Shown: positions 6,115 through 14,470 of the stretch, piece by piece | Numbering within the stretch: the stretch's first letter is position 1 | Layout: every line of letters starts with the position of its first letter | Source: JBECKR01 sp040235415 | GTDB lineage: Bacteria > Acidobacteriota > Polarisedimenticolia > Polarisedimenticolales > Polarisedimenticolaceae | NCBI GenBank assembly: GCA_040235415.1 | Contig: JBECKR010000002.1 | Span: 1-23,878, forward strand | Direction: 5' to 3' | Length of the DNA stretch: 23,878 bases | Program-made: the position numbers and the translations under genes | Notes under the pieces: generated by a model | Seen by the model: the letters and a program-made list of their open reading frames with translations, nothing else | What the model was told of the DNA's origin: nothing | The model's database searches: none

Positions 6115-7270
6115 CCCGTAGGGACTCGACGATCGGAAGGCGGGCGGCTCTCCACGAGGGGAGCAGCCCGCCGAGCAGCCCCATGCCGGCCGCGAACGCC
6201 ATGCCGGCCGAGACCGCGCCCGGCGTCACGCGGAAGGCGAACGCGAGCTCCGCGAACCGGTTCCCGGCCGCGGACTCGAGCCCGTCGAACGGCAGGGCGA
6301 GGGCGGCCCCGAGCGCGCCTCCGATCACGGCCAGCAGCACCGACTCGACCAGGAACGACGCCAGGATCGCACGCCGGGAGAATCCCAGCGCGCGCAGCGT
6401 CCCGATCTCCCGGATCCTGGACGAGATGATGCCGTTCATGGTGTTCATGGCGCCGAACGCGGCGCCGATCCCCATGACGAGCGACACGAATGCCGCGAGG
6501 AACAGGAGCACGCGCGCGAGCGGTCCGGCCTGATCGGCGTAGTAGCGGTCCTCCGGTTTCATCTCCACCCGGAATCGAGGATCGTGCTCGAGGCTCTCGC
6601 TCCACGCCGGGATCTCCGACGGGTCGAGCATCCGGAGCGTCAGCGACTGCCACCCACCCGTGCGGTTGAAAGCCTGCCGCATGACGTCGGCGTCGCCCCA
6701 GACCTCGCTCTCGAAGCCGCTGCCGTCCGCTTCGAAGACGCCCACGATGCGCCAGTCGCGGCGCTGGAGGTGCAGCCGCGAGCCGAGGTCCAGCCCCGCG
6801 ATGCGGTCCCGGATGCGGCGGCCGACCATGACCTCCGCGGTCCCGGGCCGGAACCGCCTTCCTTCGAGCATCCGGACGCCGGCCCGGACCTCGAACGCGC
6901 GCGGCGTCACGCCGCGGAGCAGGACGTTCGTGCGTTTTCCGTCCGAGCGCCTCGGCAGGTTCGCGACCACGACCATCTCGGGCGAGGCCATCGGGAGCCC
7001 CACGCGGTCCCGGGCGACCCGAAGGTCGGCGGACAGGAAGCTCACGGTCTCGATCGAGAGCCCCGAGGTCAGCTCCGACTGCGCGCCCTCCTGCGTGACG
7101 ATGGCGTTCTGCGGGATCCCGGTCGACGCCAGCGTCTCGCGGAAACCGTTCGACATCGCGATCAGCACGACGAGAACGGCGACCACGAGCGCGATCCCGA
7201 CCACCGCGAGCGCCGACGTCCTCCATCGCACCGCGACGTTGCGCACGTTGTAGGCGAGCGGGAGCGGCAT
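6107..7270 (-). CDS. ABC transporter permease, FtsX/MacB type (second permease)
   Basis: The 387-residue inner-membrane protein has the FtsX layout: one N-terminal TM (about residues 20-42, ALAVVGIALVVAVLVVLIAM), a long periplasmic MacB-like core domain (about 43-255), then three C-terminal TMs. The conserved cytoplasmic coupling stretch is SRIREIGTLRALGFSRRAIL, which contacts the ATPase, and the protein ends SWRAARLPIVESLREA. The ATG at 7268-7270 shares a base with the stop of the upstream permease (TGATG), indicating coupled translation. It pairs with the upstream permease as a heterodimer served by the ATPase at 8442-9116. The substrate is unknown; the family moves lipids, lipoproteins, peptides or macrolides. 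Confidence 0.92.
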   Translation of the reverse strand: MPLPLAYNVRNVAVRWRTSALAVVGIALVVAVLVVLIAMSNGFRETLASTGIPQNAIVTQEGAQSELTSGLSIETVSFLSADLRVARDRVGLPMASPEMVVVANLPRRSDGKRTNVLLRGVTPRAFEVRAGVRMLEGRRFRPGTAEVMVGRRIRDRIAGLDLGSRLHLQRRDWRIVGVFEADGSGFESEVWGDADVMRQAFNRTGGWQSLTLRMLDPSEIPAWSESLEHDPRFRVEMKPEDRYYADQAGPLARVLLFLAAFVSLVMGIGAAFGAMNTMNGIISSRIREIGTLRALGFSRRAILASFLVESVLLAVIGGALGAALALPFDGLESAAGNRFAELAFAFRVTPGAVSAGMAFAAGMGLLGGLLPSWRAARLPIVESLREA

Positions 7271-8445
7271 CACGCGTGCCTCAGCAGTTCCGCGGTCCGC
7301 AGGCGGTACGCGAGCACCGCGGGCACGAACCCGGCGGCAACCGCGATCGACACCCCGAGAGCGAATGCGACGACCGTGATGAGCGGATCGACCCCGCGCG
7401 TCGAGAACGCGCGCATGATGTCGCCGATCACCGGCAGTCCCGGGAGCACCGCCACGACCCACCGCCCGAGCAGGATGCCGGTTCCGGCGCCGAGCGCGCC
7501 CAGGACGAACGACTCGGCCAGGATCAGACCCATCACGAGCCCGCTCGGGAACCCGATCGTCTTCAGCACGGCGATCTCCCTGCGTCGCTCCCGCACCGCC
7601 ATCGACATCGTGTTCGCGGTCACGAGCAGGATCGTGAACGTCACCGCGAGACCGATGGCGTTGAGCAGGTACGCGAGCGGCCCGATCTGCGCCACGAACC
7701 CGGCGCGAAAGGCCCCCTCGGTCTCGGTGCGGGTCTGGGCCACGCTGTTCGCGAACAGCGCGTCGATCGCGTCGCTGATCTCGCCGGCGCGGGACGGATC
7801 GTCGATCAGCTCGACGAAGCTTCCCGGCGAGACGGTACGGCCGGTCGCCTCGTAGAGGTACCTCCAGTGGAAGAACATGAGCCCGAGGTTGGTGCCCGGG
7901 TCGCGGTCGAGGTCGGCGTCGTAGACCGCGCGCACGACGAACTGTAGCGGGCCGCCCACGCGGTAGGGTGGAATATTGCTCTCGAGCTGGAAAACGTCCC
8001 CGATCTTCCAGCCGAAGCGCTCCGCCAGGTCCCGTCCCACGACCGCTCCCCGCCGGTCGCGCAGGAACGCCCTCAACTGGTCCGTAGGAATGCGGTACTC
8101 GGGGTACATCGCGAGGTAGCGCTCCGCGTCGATCGCGAAGTTCGGGAAGAAGTTCTTCGGATCCTGGTACACCCCTCCGAACCAGCTCGCGTAGGCGACG
8201 CCGCGCACCCCCGGCACCGACCGGATGCGCTCGCCGTACCACAGCGGAAGGTTGAACACGAGACTCACGGCGTTCCGCGTGACGAGGCGGCGGTCCGAGG
8301 CGCTCTCGAGACCGGCGTCGATCGCGGCGAGGAACGTCTGGAGGGTGACGAAGAGAAAGATGCAAACCGCCATGGCGAGCACGGTGCTGCCGGTCCGGAT
8401 CCAGCTCGCCCGAAGGTGCTTCAGGACGTACGGGAGGTACCTCAT
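7270..8445 (-). CDS. ABC transporter permease, FtsX/DevC type (first permease)
   Basis: The 391-residue protein has an N-terminal TM (about residues 18-40), a periplasmic domain of about 220 residues, and three C-terminal TMs starting near FTILLVTANTMSMAVRERRREIAVLKTIGF, the usual FtsX coupling region. It ends LAYRLRTAELLRHA. The periplasmic part differs in sequence from that of the downstream permease, so the pair looks heterodimeric rather than recently duplicated. The ATG at 8443-8445 overlaps the ATPase stop in an ATGA arrangement and the stop overlaps the next ATG. It works with the ATPase and adaptor of the same operon, resembling DevBCA or MacAB systems. The substrate cannot be told from sequence. 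Confidence 0.92.
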   Translation of the reverse strand: MRYLPYVLKHLRASWIRTGSTVLAMAVCIFLFVTLQTFLAAIDAGLESASDRRLVTRNAVSLVFNLPLWYGERIRSVPGVRGVAYASWFGGVYQDPKNFFPNFAIDAERYLAMYPEYRIPTDQLRAFLRDRRGAVVGRDLAERFGWKIGDVFQLESNIPPYRVGGPLQFVVRAVYDADLDRDPGTNLGLMFFHWRYLYEATGRTVSPGSFVELIDDPSRAGEISDAIDALFANSVAQTRTETEGAFRAGFVAQIGPLAYLLNAIGLAVTFTILLVTANTMSMAVRERRREIAVLKTIGFPSGLVMGLILAESFVLGALGAGTGILLGRWVVAVLPGLPVIGDIMRAFSTRGVDPLITVVAFALGVSIAVAAGFVPAVLAYRLRTAELLRHA

Positions 8446-9116
8446 CCGTTCGTGAGCACTCCCTTCTCGAGGTGCCGCTGCACGTGGGCGCGCTCGGCGG
8501 CGCGGGGATCGTGAGTCACCATCACGATCGTCTTGAGGAGGTCGCGGTTCAGGACCTCCATGAGGTCGAGGACCTCGGCCGCGCTGCGGGCGTCGAGGTC
8601 GCCGGTGGGCTCGTCCGCGACCAGCACGATGGGGTCGGTGACCACCGCGCGCGCGATGGCGACACGCTGCTCCTCGCCGCCCGAGAGCTGCCGGGGGTAG
8701 TGTCGCTCGCGGTCCCCCAGACCCACGATCTCGAGGGCGGTGCGCGCGCGCTCGCGGCGCTCGCTCCGCGAGAGGGCCGAAAGAAGCAGCGGCAGCTCGA
8801 CGTTCTCGAGCGCGGTCAGCACCGGGATGAGGTTGTAGAACTGGAAGACGAAGCCGACGTTGCGGCTTCGCCATCGCGCGAGCCCGCTCTCCGAGAGATC
8901 GGTGAGGTCGGTTCCCCCGACCACGACGCTCCCGGAGGTCGGGACGTCGATCCCGGCCACGAGGTTGAGGAGGGTCGTCTTGCCCGACCCCGACGGTCCC
9001 ATCAACGCGACGAACTCCCCTTCGGGCACGTCGAGGTCGAGGCCGTCCAGCACGACGATCTCCTCGGTCTCCCGCCGGTAGATCTTGCGGACGTTCCGGA
9101 CCTCGACGGCGTTCAT
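8442..9116 (-). CDS. ABC transporter ATP-binding protein, LolD/MacB type
   Basis: The 224-residue ATPase has a complete motif set: Walker A GPSGSGKT (residues 40-47), Q-loop Gln92 in FVFQFYNLIPVLTALENV, signature LSGGEEQR (144-151), Walker B VLVADEP (164-170), D-loop GDLD and switch His202 (VTHDP). The FYNLIPVLTALENVELPL segment is typical of the LolD/MacB/FtsE subfamily that serves FtsX-type permeases. I chose the ATG at 9116 because GAGGG precedes it at suitable distance. An in-frame GTG at 9137 would add seven residues and overlap the adaptor gene. The stop overlaps the permease ATG (ATGA). Confidence 0.94.
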   Translation of the reverse strand: MNAVEVRNVRKIYRRETEEIVVLDGLDLDVPEGEFVALMGPSGSGKTTLLNLVAGIDVPTSGSVVVGGTDLTDLSESGLARWRSRNVGFVFQFYNLIPVLTALENVELPLLLSALSRSERRERARTALEIVGLGDRERHYPRQLSGGEEQRVAIARAVVTDPIVLVADEPTGDLDARSAAEVLDLMEVLNRDLLKTIVMVTHDPRAAERAHVQRHLEKGVLTNG

Positions 9117-9126
9117 CGCCCGGCCC

Positions 9127-10368
9127 TCACCGCGCACGGACCGCCGCGCCGTTCCGGAGGCCGGCCCCGGGGTTCGCCACGAGCGTCTCCTCGCCCGTGA
9201 GCCCCGACCGCACGACGAGCCCTTCGGCGAGCGTCTCGCCGGTTCCGACGGGCACCGCGACGGCGCGCCCGTCCCGGATCGCGAAGACGACCTTCCGCGC
9301 CTCGCGCTCCACGACCGCGTCGGGCGGTACGGTCACGACGGGGGGCGCCCCGCGGAGCGCCTCGACGTCCGGCATCCGCTCGAGGAAGTCGACGGTCGCG
9401 GACATCTCGGGCCGAAGCCGCGGGTCCGCGTCCAGGATGGTGACCTTGACCGTCACGGTCGCCTTGGTGCGATCCGCCGTCGGAATGATCTGGCGCAGGC
9501 GGCCGCGCAGCTCGTCCCGCGGAAACGCCTCGACGGTCACCCACGCGGGCTGCTCCGGCACCAGCCGAGCCACGTTCGCCTCGCTGACGTCGACCTCGAC
9601 CTCGAGCGTGCCGAGATCCGCGAGCGCCACGATCGCGCCCGACGCGGTCGAGATGTTGACGCCGGGCGGAATCGGGGCCACGCTCTCGCCGACCTCCGCC
9701 ATCTTCTTCACCACCGTGCCGGCGAACGGCGCGCGGATCAACGTGTTCTCGAGCGACGCGCGAGCGACGTCGAGGTCGGCCGCGGCGACGCGGACCTGCG
9801 CCCGCGCCTCCTCGAGCGCGGCCTCGGCCAGCGCGACGCGGCTCCGGGCGGCGTCGAGATCGTCCTCGCTGACGATGCCGTCCCGCCCGAGCCGCTCCGC
9901 GATGCCGAGCTGACGGCGCTGCTCGGCCAGGTCGGCGTCGGCGCGGTCGACCCCCGCCTGGGCGAGCGTCACGCCGCGCTCCGCGCGCTCGACCTGCGCC
10001 CGGAAGTCTCGGCTCTCGAGACGCGCAATGACCTGCCCGGCCCCCACGCGATCTCCCTCTTCGACCTCGAGCGTCGCCAGACGACCCTGGATCTTGGACG
10101 ACACGATCGCCTCGCGCCGCGCCACGACGTACCCCGCGGCCGACAGCACCGGCGGACCCGCGGCCGCCTCGGCCGCGGTCCGGACGGTCGGACGCACGAT
10201 GTCGACCGTCGTCGGTCGCCCGATCAGCCAGGCGCGCAGCGCCAGCGCCGCGATCGCGACCGCCAGGACGGCGACGACCGGACGGACCCAGCGACGCCGG
10301 CGCCGCCTGTCGGGACCGGCTCCGGGCTCTCGCCGCAACGTCTGGAGTCGCTCTCGAAGCTCGCTCAC
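9127..10368 (-). CDS. HlyD/MacA-type periplasmic adaptor (membrane fusion protein)
   Basis: The 413-residue protein is the adaptor of the export system encoded just downstream. A basic cytoplasmic start (GPDRRRRRRW) is followed by one TM (about 28-48), a beta-barrel/lipoyl half (YVVARREAIVSSKIQGRLATLEVEEGDRV), a long alpha-helical hairpin (about 115-205, Ala/Glu/Arg-rich coiled coil), the second lipoyl half (NTLIRAPFAGTVVKK) and C-terminal beta-barrel and membrane-proximal domains (LRPEMSATVDFLE). It probably bridges the permeases to an outer-membrane channel; no TolC-like gene is in the window. The start is GTG with GGAG about 10 nt upstream. The 3' end is 10 bp from the ATPase start, so the four genes form one operon read toward 6107. 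Confidence 0.92.
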   Translation of the reverse strand: MSELRERLQTLRREPGAGPDRRRRRRWVRPVVAVLAVAIAALALRAWLIGRPTTVDIVRPTVRTAAEAAAGPPVLSAAGYVVARREAIVSSKIQGRLATLEVEEGDRVGAGQVIARLESRDFRAQVERAERGVTLAQAGVDRADADLAEQRRQLGIAERLGRDGIVSEDDLDAARSRVALAEAALEEARAQVRVAAADLDVARASLENTLIRAPFAGTVVKKMAEVGESVAPIPPGVNISTASGAIVALADLGTLEVEVDVSEANVARLVPEQPAWVTVEAFPRDELRGRLRQIIPTADRTKATVTVKVTILDADPRLRPEMSATVDFLERMPDVEALRGAPPVVTVPPDAVVEREARKVVFAIRDGRAVAVPVGTGETLAEGLVVRSGLTGEETLVANPGAGLRNGAAVRAR

Positions 10369-10420
10369 GCTCCGTCTCCCCCGGCGGCCCGGCCGGAACC
10401 CCCATTCTAGACTGCCGGAT

Positions 10421-10449
10421 TTGCCCCTCCCGGTGCGGGAACCTAGATT
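10421..10449 (+). promoter_or_regulatory. Candidate sigma-70-type promoter of the HD-GYP gene
   Basis: TTGCCC (10421-10426) and TAGATT (10444-10449) each match four of six consensus positions and are separated by exactly 17 bp. Transcription would begin near 10456, giving a leader of about 35 nt to the ATG at 10491. The same divergent region must also drive the adaptor gene; a TAGAAT on the minus strand (10404-10409) is a possible -10 for it. Confidence 0.35.
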
Positions 10450-10490
10450 CCCGCCCGGCGGCGGTGTGTCCGCCGCCGGCAGGGGCGCAG

Positions 10491-12428
10491 ATGGCCGGGG
10501 TCAGCTTCCGTGAGCTTCCCACGCGGGCCCAGCGGTTCGTGGGGGCGGCTGTCGTCGCCGGGTGCGGGATCACCGCTCTCGCGGTCGTGCGCGCGACCCC
10601 CCAGATCGACCTCCGGACCGCGGCGATGGTCGCGGTCGCGACCGCCGCCGGACTCGTCAAGGTCCCGCTTCCGGTCGTCGGGAGCCTGTCGCTCGCCCAC
10701 AGCATGGTGCTCGCGACGCTGCTCGGATTCGGGCTCGGACCGGCGACGTTCGCGGGGTTCCTGTCGGCGTTCGCCTCGAGCCTCGGGTCGCGACTCCAGG
10801 GACGGCGGCCGGCGCTGCACCGCACCGCGTTCAACGCCGGCGCGATCGCGATCTCGACGTTCGTCGCGGGCGCGGTCTACCTCGCGCTGGGAGGCACGAT
10901 CGGGGTCGTGGAGCTTCCGAAGACGCTTTGGCTCCTGATCGCCTACACCGCCGTGTTCGCTCTCGTGAACATCGGCCTCGTCGCGGTGGCGATCCACCTC
11001 TCGGGCGACGGCGACATCGGACCGACGCTCGAGGCCAACCTCCGCTGGGCGGTTCCGGGCTACCTCGCGGGCTCCGCGATCGCGGCGCTGATCAACCTGC
11101 TGCACGTGCGGGACAGCCTCGTCGTCCTGGTGCTCGGGTCCCCGTTCGCCTACCTGCTGCACTCCGCCTACCGCGTGCGGGCGCGCCGGGCCGAGGACGA
11201 GCGGCGGCACTCGCTCGAGACCGCGGAGCTGTACCGCGGCCTGACCGAGGCGCTCGCCCGCGCCATCGAAGCCAAGGACGACAACACGGAGAACCACCTG
11301 CAGCGCGTGCAGGCGTACTGCCTCGGCGTCGCGGAGGCGATGGCTCTCCCCGACGCCGAGATCCGTGCCCTGCGCGACGCCGCCGTGCTGCACGACATCG
11401 GGAAGATCGCGGTGCCCGAACGGATCCTGGCGAAGCCGGGCAGGCTCACGCCCGAGGAGATGGAGGCGATGCGGGTGCACCCGATCGTCGGCGCCGAGAT
11501 CCTCGGGGCGGTCCCGTTCCCGTATCCCTTGACTCCGATCGTCCGCCACCACCACGAGCGCTGGGACGGCAGCGGCTACCCCGACGGTCTGGCCGGCGAC
11601 GCGATCCCGATCGGGGCGCGCATCCTGTCGGTCGTCGACTGCTACGACGCGCTGACCTCGGAGCGCCCGTATCGCGAGGCGCTCCCGCGCGAGGAGGCGC
11701 TGGCCTATCTCCGCAAGGAATCGGGTCGGATGTTCGACCCCCGGGTCGTGGACGAGATGGTGCGCCGGGCCGCCGCGCTCGAGTCGCGCGTCGCCGAGGC
11801 CACGCGCCGCGCCGCTCCGGTCGAGGAGGCCCTCGCGGGGCTTCCCGACGGGCCGGCGGCCGATCCGGATGCTCCCGAGTCCGCCGCGCCGACCGCGCGC
11901 GACGCCCCGGTGCTGTTCGAGATCGCCCGCATCGCGGCCCTCGAGCTCGACGTCCCGGATCGCCTGGCCCTGCTGACGGCCCGCCTCGGGGGCTGGATCC
12001 GCTTCCGGTCGCTCGCGCTGTATCGGCTCGAAGAAGGCGGCGGCGTGCTTCGCGCGACGTTCGCGAGCGGCCTCGGGGCCGCACGCCTCAGCGGCCTCGG
12101 TCTCCGAGTCGGCGAGCGCATCGCGGGGTGGGTGGCGCGCCGCCAAGAGCCGTTCGTGGGCGTCGCCCACTCCGATCCGCTGTCGCGCGACGGCTGCCGC
12201 TCCGATCTCGAGGAGCTGTTCGACGATCCCGAGGTCGGAACGCTGCGCGCGGCCGCCGCGGTGCCTGTGATGCTCGACGACGAGCCGCTCGGCGTGCTCG
12301 CGCTCTACGACGAGGCCGAGCGACCGTTCGACGCCGAGGCCGTGCGCCGGCTGTCGCTCGTGTCCGGTTACGTCGCGAAGCTCGTCGCGCCCGACGGCGG
12401 GCTGGCGCGACGGCGCGCGGGTCAGTAG
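10491..12428 (+). CDS. Membrane HD-GYP phosphodiesterase with C-terminal GAF domain
   Basis: The 645-residue protein probably degrades cyclic-di-GMP in response to a membrane or cytoplasmic signal. Residues about 15-225 form roughly six to seven TM helices, a MASE-like input region. The HD-GYP domain (about 245-410) has the HD pair in LHDIGK (His301-Asp302), followed by KPGRLTPEEMEAMRVHP, and HHHERWDGSGYPDGL with GYP at 362-364, so the metal and signature residues are intact. A Pro/Ala-rich linker leads to a GAF-like domain (about 470-640). The ATG at 10491 follows AGGGG; an in-frame GTG at 10464 would start only about 8 nt after the candidate transcription start. The stop overlaps the convergent serA end by 7 bp. 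Confidence 0.92.
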   Translation: MAGVSFRELPTRAQRFVGAAVVAGCGITALAVVRATPQIDLRTAAMVAVATAAGLVKVPLPVVGSLSLAHSMVLATLLGFGLGPATFAGFLSAFASSLGSRLQGRRPALHRTAFNAGAIAISTFVAGAVYLALGGTIGVVELPKTLWLLIAYTAVFALVNIGLVAVAIHLSGDGDIGPTLEANLRWAVPGYLAGSAIAALINLLHVRDSLVVLVLGSPFAYLLHSAYRVRARRAEDERRHSLETAELYRGLTEALARAIEAKDDNTENHLQRVQAYCLGVAEAMALPDAEIRALRDAAVLHDIGKIAVPERILAKPGRLTPEEMEAMRVHPIVGAEILGAVPFPYPLTPIVRHHHERWDGSGYPDGLAGDAIPIGARILSVVDCYDALTSERPYREALPREEALAYLRKESGRMFDPRVVDEMVRRAAALESRVAEATRRAAPVEEALAGLPDGPAADPDAPESAAPTARDAPVLFEIARIAALELDVPDRLALLTARLGGWIRFRSLALYRLEEGGGVLRATFASGLGAARLSGLGLRVGERIAGWVARRQEPFVGVAHSDPLSRDGCRSDLEELFDDPEVGTLRAAAAVPVMLDDEPLGVLALYDEAERPFDAEAVRRLSLVSGYVAKLVAPDGGLARRRAGQ

Positions 12429-13681
12429 AGGATCCGCGTCCGGATGGTTCCCTCGATCGCCGCGAGCTCGGCGCGGAGCGCGCGGCTCTCGCGCCGCCCG
12501 TTCCCCTCGACGTCGATGACGACGTAGCCGATTCGCGGCGTCGTCTGCAGGAACTGCGCGGCGATGTTGATCCGGCGCTTCGAGAACACGTCGTTGATGC
12601 GGGACAGCATGCCCGGACGATTGTGGTGGATGTGGAGGAGGCGGTGCTGTCCCGGGTGCTCCGGCAGCGACACTTCGGGAAAGTTCACCGAGGTCAGCGT
12701 CGAGCCGTTGTTGCTGTAGCGGATCAGCTTCTCGGCAACCTCGAGCCCGATGTTCTCCTGCGCTTCCTCGGTGCTACCCCCGACGTGCGGCGTCAGGATG
12801 ACGTTGTCGAAGCGTCTCAGCGGCGACAGGAACTCCTCGTCGTTCGACCCGGGCTCGACCGGGAAGACGTCGATCGCGGCGCCCGCGAGCTTGCCCGCGT
12901 CGATCGCGGACGCGAGCGCGTCGAGGTCGACGACCGATCCGCGCGACGCGTTGATGAGGTGTGCGCCGGCGCGCATCTTCGCGATCTGCGCGCGGCCGAT
13001 CATGCGGCGGGTCTGCGGGGTCTCCGGGACGTGCAGCGTCACGACGTCGGACTGCGAGAGCAGCGTATCGAGCGAGCGGACCGGGACCGCGTTCCCGAGC
13101 GCGAGCTTCGTCACGATGTCGTGGTACACGACCCGCATGCCGAGCGCCTCGGCGAGCAGTCCGACCTGGGTGCCGATGTGCCCGTATCCGACGATTCCGA
13201 GCGTCTTGCCGCGGACCTCGTGCGAGCCCTTCGCCGACTTCCTCCAGACGCCGCGGTGCGCGAGCGCGTTGCGCTGAGGGATCCCGCGGCACAGCAGCAC
13301 GATCTCGGCGAGCACGAGCTCGGCCACGCTGCGCGTGTTCGAGAACGGAGCGTTGAACACCGGGATCCCGAGGTGCTCGGCGCGCTCGAGGTCGACCTGG
13401 TTCGTGCCGATGCAGAAGCACCCGATCGCGATCAGCCGTTCGGCGCGGTCGAGGACCTCCGCCGTCAGGAGCGTGCGCGACCGGATCCCGACGAGATGCG
13501 CGCGCCGGACGCGCTCCACGAGCTCCGCCTCGGGCAACGACTTTTCGTGCAGCTCGACGTCCGTATAGCCGTCGGCGCGGAACAGCTCGACGGCGCGGGG
13601 ATGCACGCCCTCGAGCAGCACGACGCGGATCTTGGCGCGGTCGAGCGACGTCGCCGCGGGGGCGCGGCCCGCCGGCGTCAC
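12422..13681 (-). CDS. serA: D-3-phosphoglycerate dehydrogenase, ACT-domain type
   Basis: The 419-residue cytoplasmic enzyme oxidises 3-phosphoglycerate with NAD+ in the first step of serine synthesis. It matches the E. coli-type SerA (about 410 residues): LVGIRSRT, the IGCFCIGTNQVDL signature, the nucleotide-binding GYGHIG (165-170), and catalytic Arg247 (NASRGSVVD), Glu276 (FPVEPGS) and His299 (TPHVGGST). A C-terminal ACT domain (about 345-419, LHIHHNRPGMLSRIN) should give serine feedback control. The start is GTG, overlapping the stop of the DUF190 gene (GTGA); the first 13 residues are not conserved in type and the true start could be slightly inside. It is the last gene of a run that includes a fluoride channel. 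Confidence 0.95.
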   Translation of the reverse strand: MTPAGRAPAATSLDRAKIRVVLLEGVHPRAVELFRADGYTDVELHEKSLPEAELVERVRRAHLVGIRSRTLLTAEVLDRAERLIAIGCFCIGTNQVDLERAEHLGIPVFNAPFSNTRSVAELVLAEIVLLCRGIPQRNALAHRGVWRKSAKGSHEVRGKTLGIVGYGHIGTQVGLLAEALGMRVVYHDIVTKLALGNAVPVRSLDTLLSQSDVVTLHVPETPQTRRMIGRAQIAKMRAGAHLINASRGSVVDLDALASAIDAGKLAGAAIDVFPVEPGSNDEEFLSPLRRFDNVILTPHVGGSTEEAQENIGLEVAEKLIRYSNNGSTLTSVNFPEVSLPEHPGQHRLLHIHHNRPGMLSRINDVFSKRRINIAAQFLQTTPRIGYVVIDVEGNGRRESRALRAELAAIEGTIRTRILY

Positions 13682-14040
13682 GGAGCGCTCCGGTCGACCG
13701 GCTCGCCGTCGCGGTAGACGATCGCTCCGACCTTCTCGAACGTCACGACGCCGTCCTGCATCAGGCCGTCGAGCTCCGGCAGGAAGCCCTCGATGCGCTC
13801 GGCCGAGTCGACGATCTCGATGACCAGCGGCAAGTCCTCGGAGAGCCTCAGGATCTTGGCGGTGTGGATCAGGCTCCTCGCGCCGTAGCCGAGGACGCCT
13901 CGGAACACCGAGGCGCCCGCGAGACCGCGGGCCCGCGCGCGCTCGACGATGACCTCGTACAGCGGCCGGCCGCCGTGACGGTCGTCCTCTCCGATCAGGA
14001 TGCGCAGCAGCCGGGCGTCCGTCGGTCGAGTCACCGCCAC
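13678..14040 (-). CDS. DUF190 family PII-like protein, CrcB partner
   Basis: This 120-residue protein has the DUF190 pattern: LLRILIGEDDRHGGRPLYEVIVERARARGLAGASVFRGVLGYG, then SLIHTAKILRLSEDLPLVIEIVDSAERIEGFLPELDGLM, then a C-terminal strand. DUF190 proteins have a PII-like ferredoxin fold and commonly sit beside crcB; their biochemical role is unsettled, with a regulatory or ligand-sensing part likely. Here it lies 19 bp after crcB and overlaps serA by 4 bp. The start given is GTG at 14040; a second GTG six bases on (14034) is also possible. Confidence 0.88.
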   Translation of the reverse strand: MAVTRPTDARLLRILIGEDDRHGGRPLYEVIVERARARGLAGASVFRGVLGYGARSLIHTAKILRLSEDLPLVIEIVDSAERIEGFLPELDGLMQDGVVTFEKVGAIVYRDGEPVDRSAP

Positions 14041-14059
14041 CTCCCTCCCGGGCTTCCGC

Positions 14060-14437
14060 TCACAGCCATCGCCCGAGCGCGAGCCCCAGGATCACGGACA
14101 GAACGCCGACGACGTTCTGCCCGACGACGTTGGCCGCGAAGTACGCCCACTGCCGGTCGAGCAACAGCTCCGCGCTTTCGAACGCGAACGTCGAGAACGT
14201 CGTGAAGGCCCCGAGGAAACCGATCAGCAGCAGCGGCCGGAGGTGCGCCGAGACGGTCACGCGGCTCTCGAGGAAACCGACCGCGATGCCGAACAGCAGA
14301 CATCCTGCCGCGTTGACCGCAGCCGTGCCCCAGGGGAACGACGCGCCGCCGAGGCGCTGCACGAGTCCGCCGAGGCCGTACCGCGCGAGAGCGCCGGCGC
14401 CGCCGGCGAGGGCGATCCAAAGCCACCGCTGCACCAT
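14060..14437 (-). CDS. crcB: Fluoride channel CrcB/Fluc
   Basis: The 125-residue inner-membrane protein has four TM helices and should work as a dual-topology dimer exporting fluoride. The family motifs are present: GGAGALARYGL (12-22), WGTAAVNAAGCLLFG with the polar-track Asn42, and GFLGAFTTFSTF (73-84), which holds the Phe-box residues Phe81 and Phe84 and the Na+-site threonine region. Only 33 bp separate it from the upstream PhzF-like gene, which leaves no room for a fluoride riboswitch directly ahead of it, so it is probably transcribed with its neighbours. The next gene, DUF190, is a usual partner. Confidence 0.95.
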   Translation of the reverse strand: MVQRWLWIALAGGAGALARYGLGGLVQRLGGASFPWGTAAVNAAGCLLFGIAVGFLESRVTVSAHLRPLLLIGFLGAFTTFSTFAFESAELLLDRQWAYFAANVVGQNVVGVLSVILGLALGRWL

Positions 14438-14470
14438 CGTCCGATCCGTCCTCCGACGCCCGCCGGCCGC

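Noticed and set aside
10562..13717. A roughly 1050-codon open frame spanning the HD-GYP gene and the complement of serA
   Set aside because: It runs out of frame through two recognisable genes on opposite strands, and its product is Arg-rich with no fold signature.
14438..14470. A fluoride riboswitch ahead of crcB
   Set aside because: Only 33 bp lie between the upstream stop and the crcB start, too short for the aptamer, and no matching core is seen.
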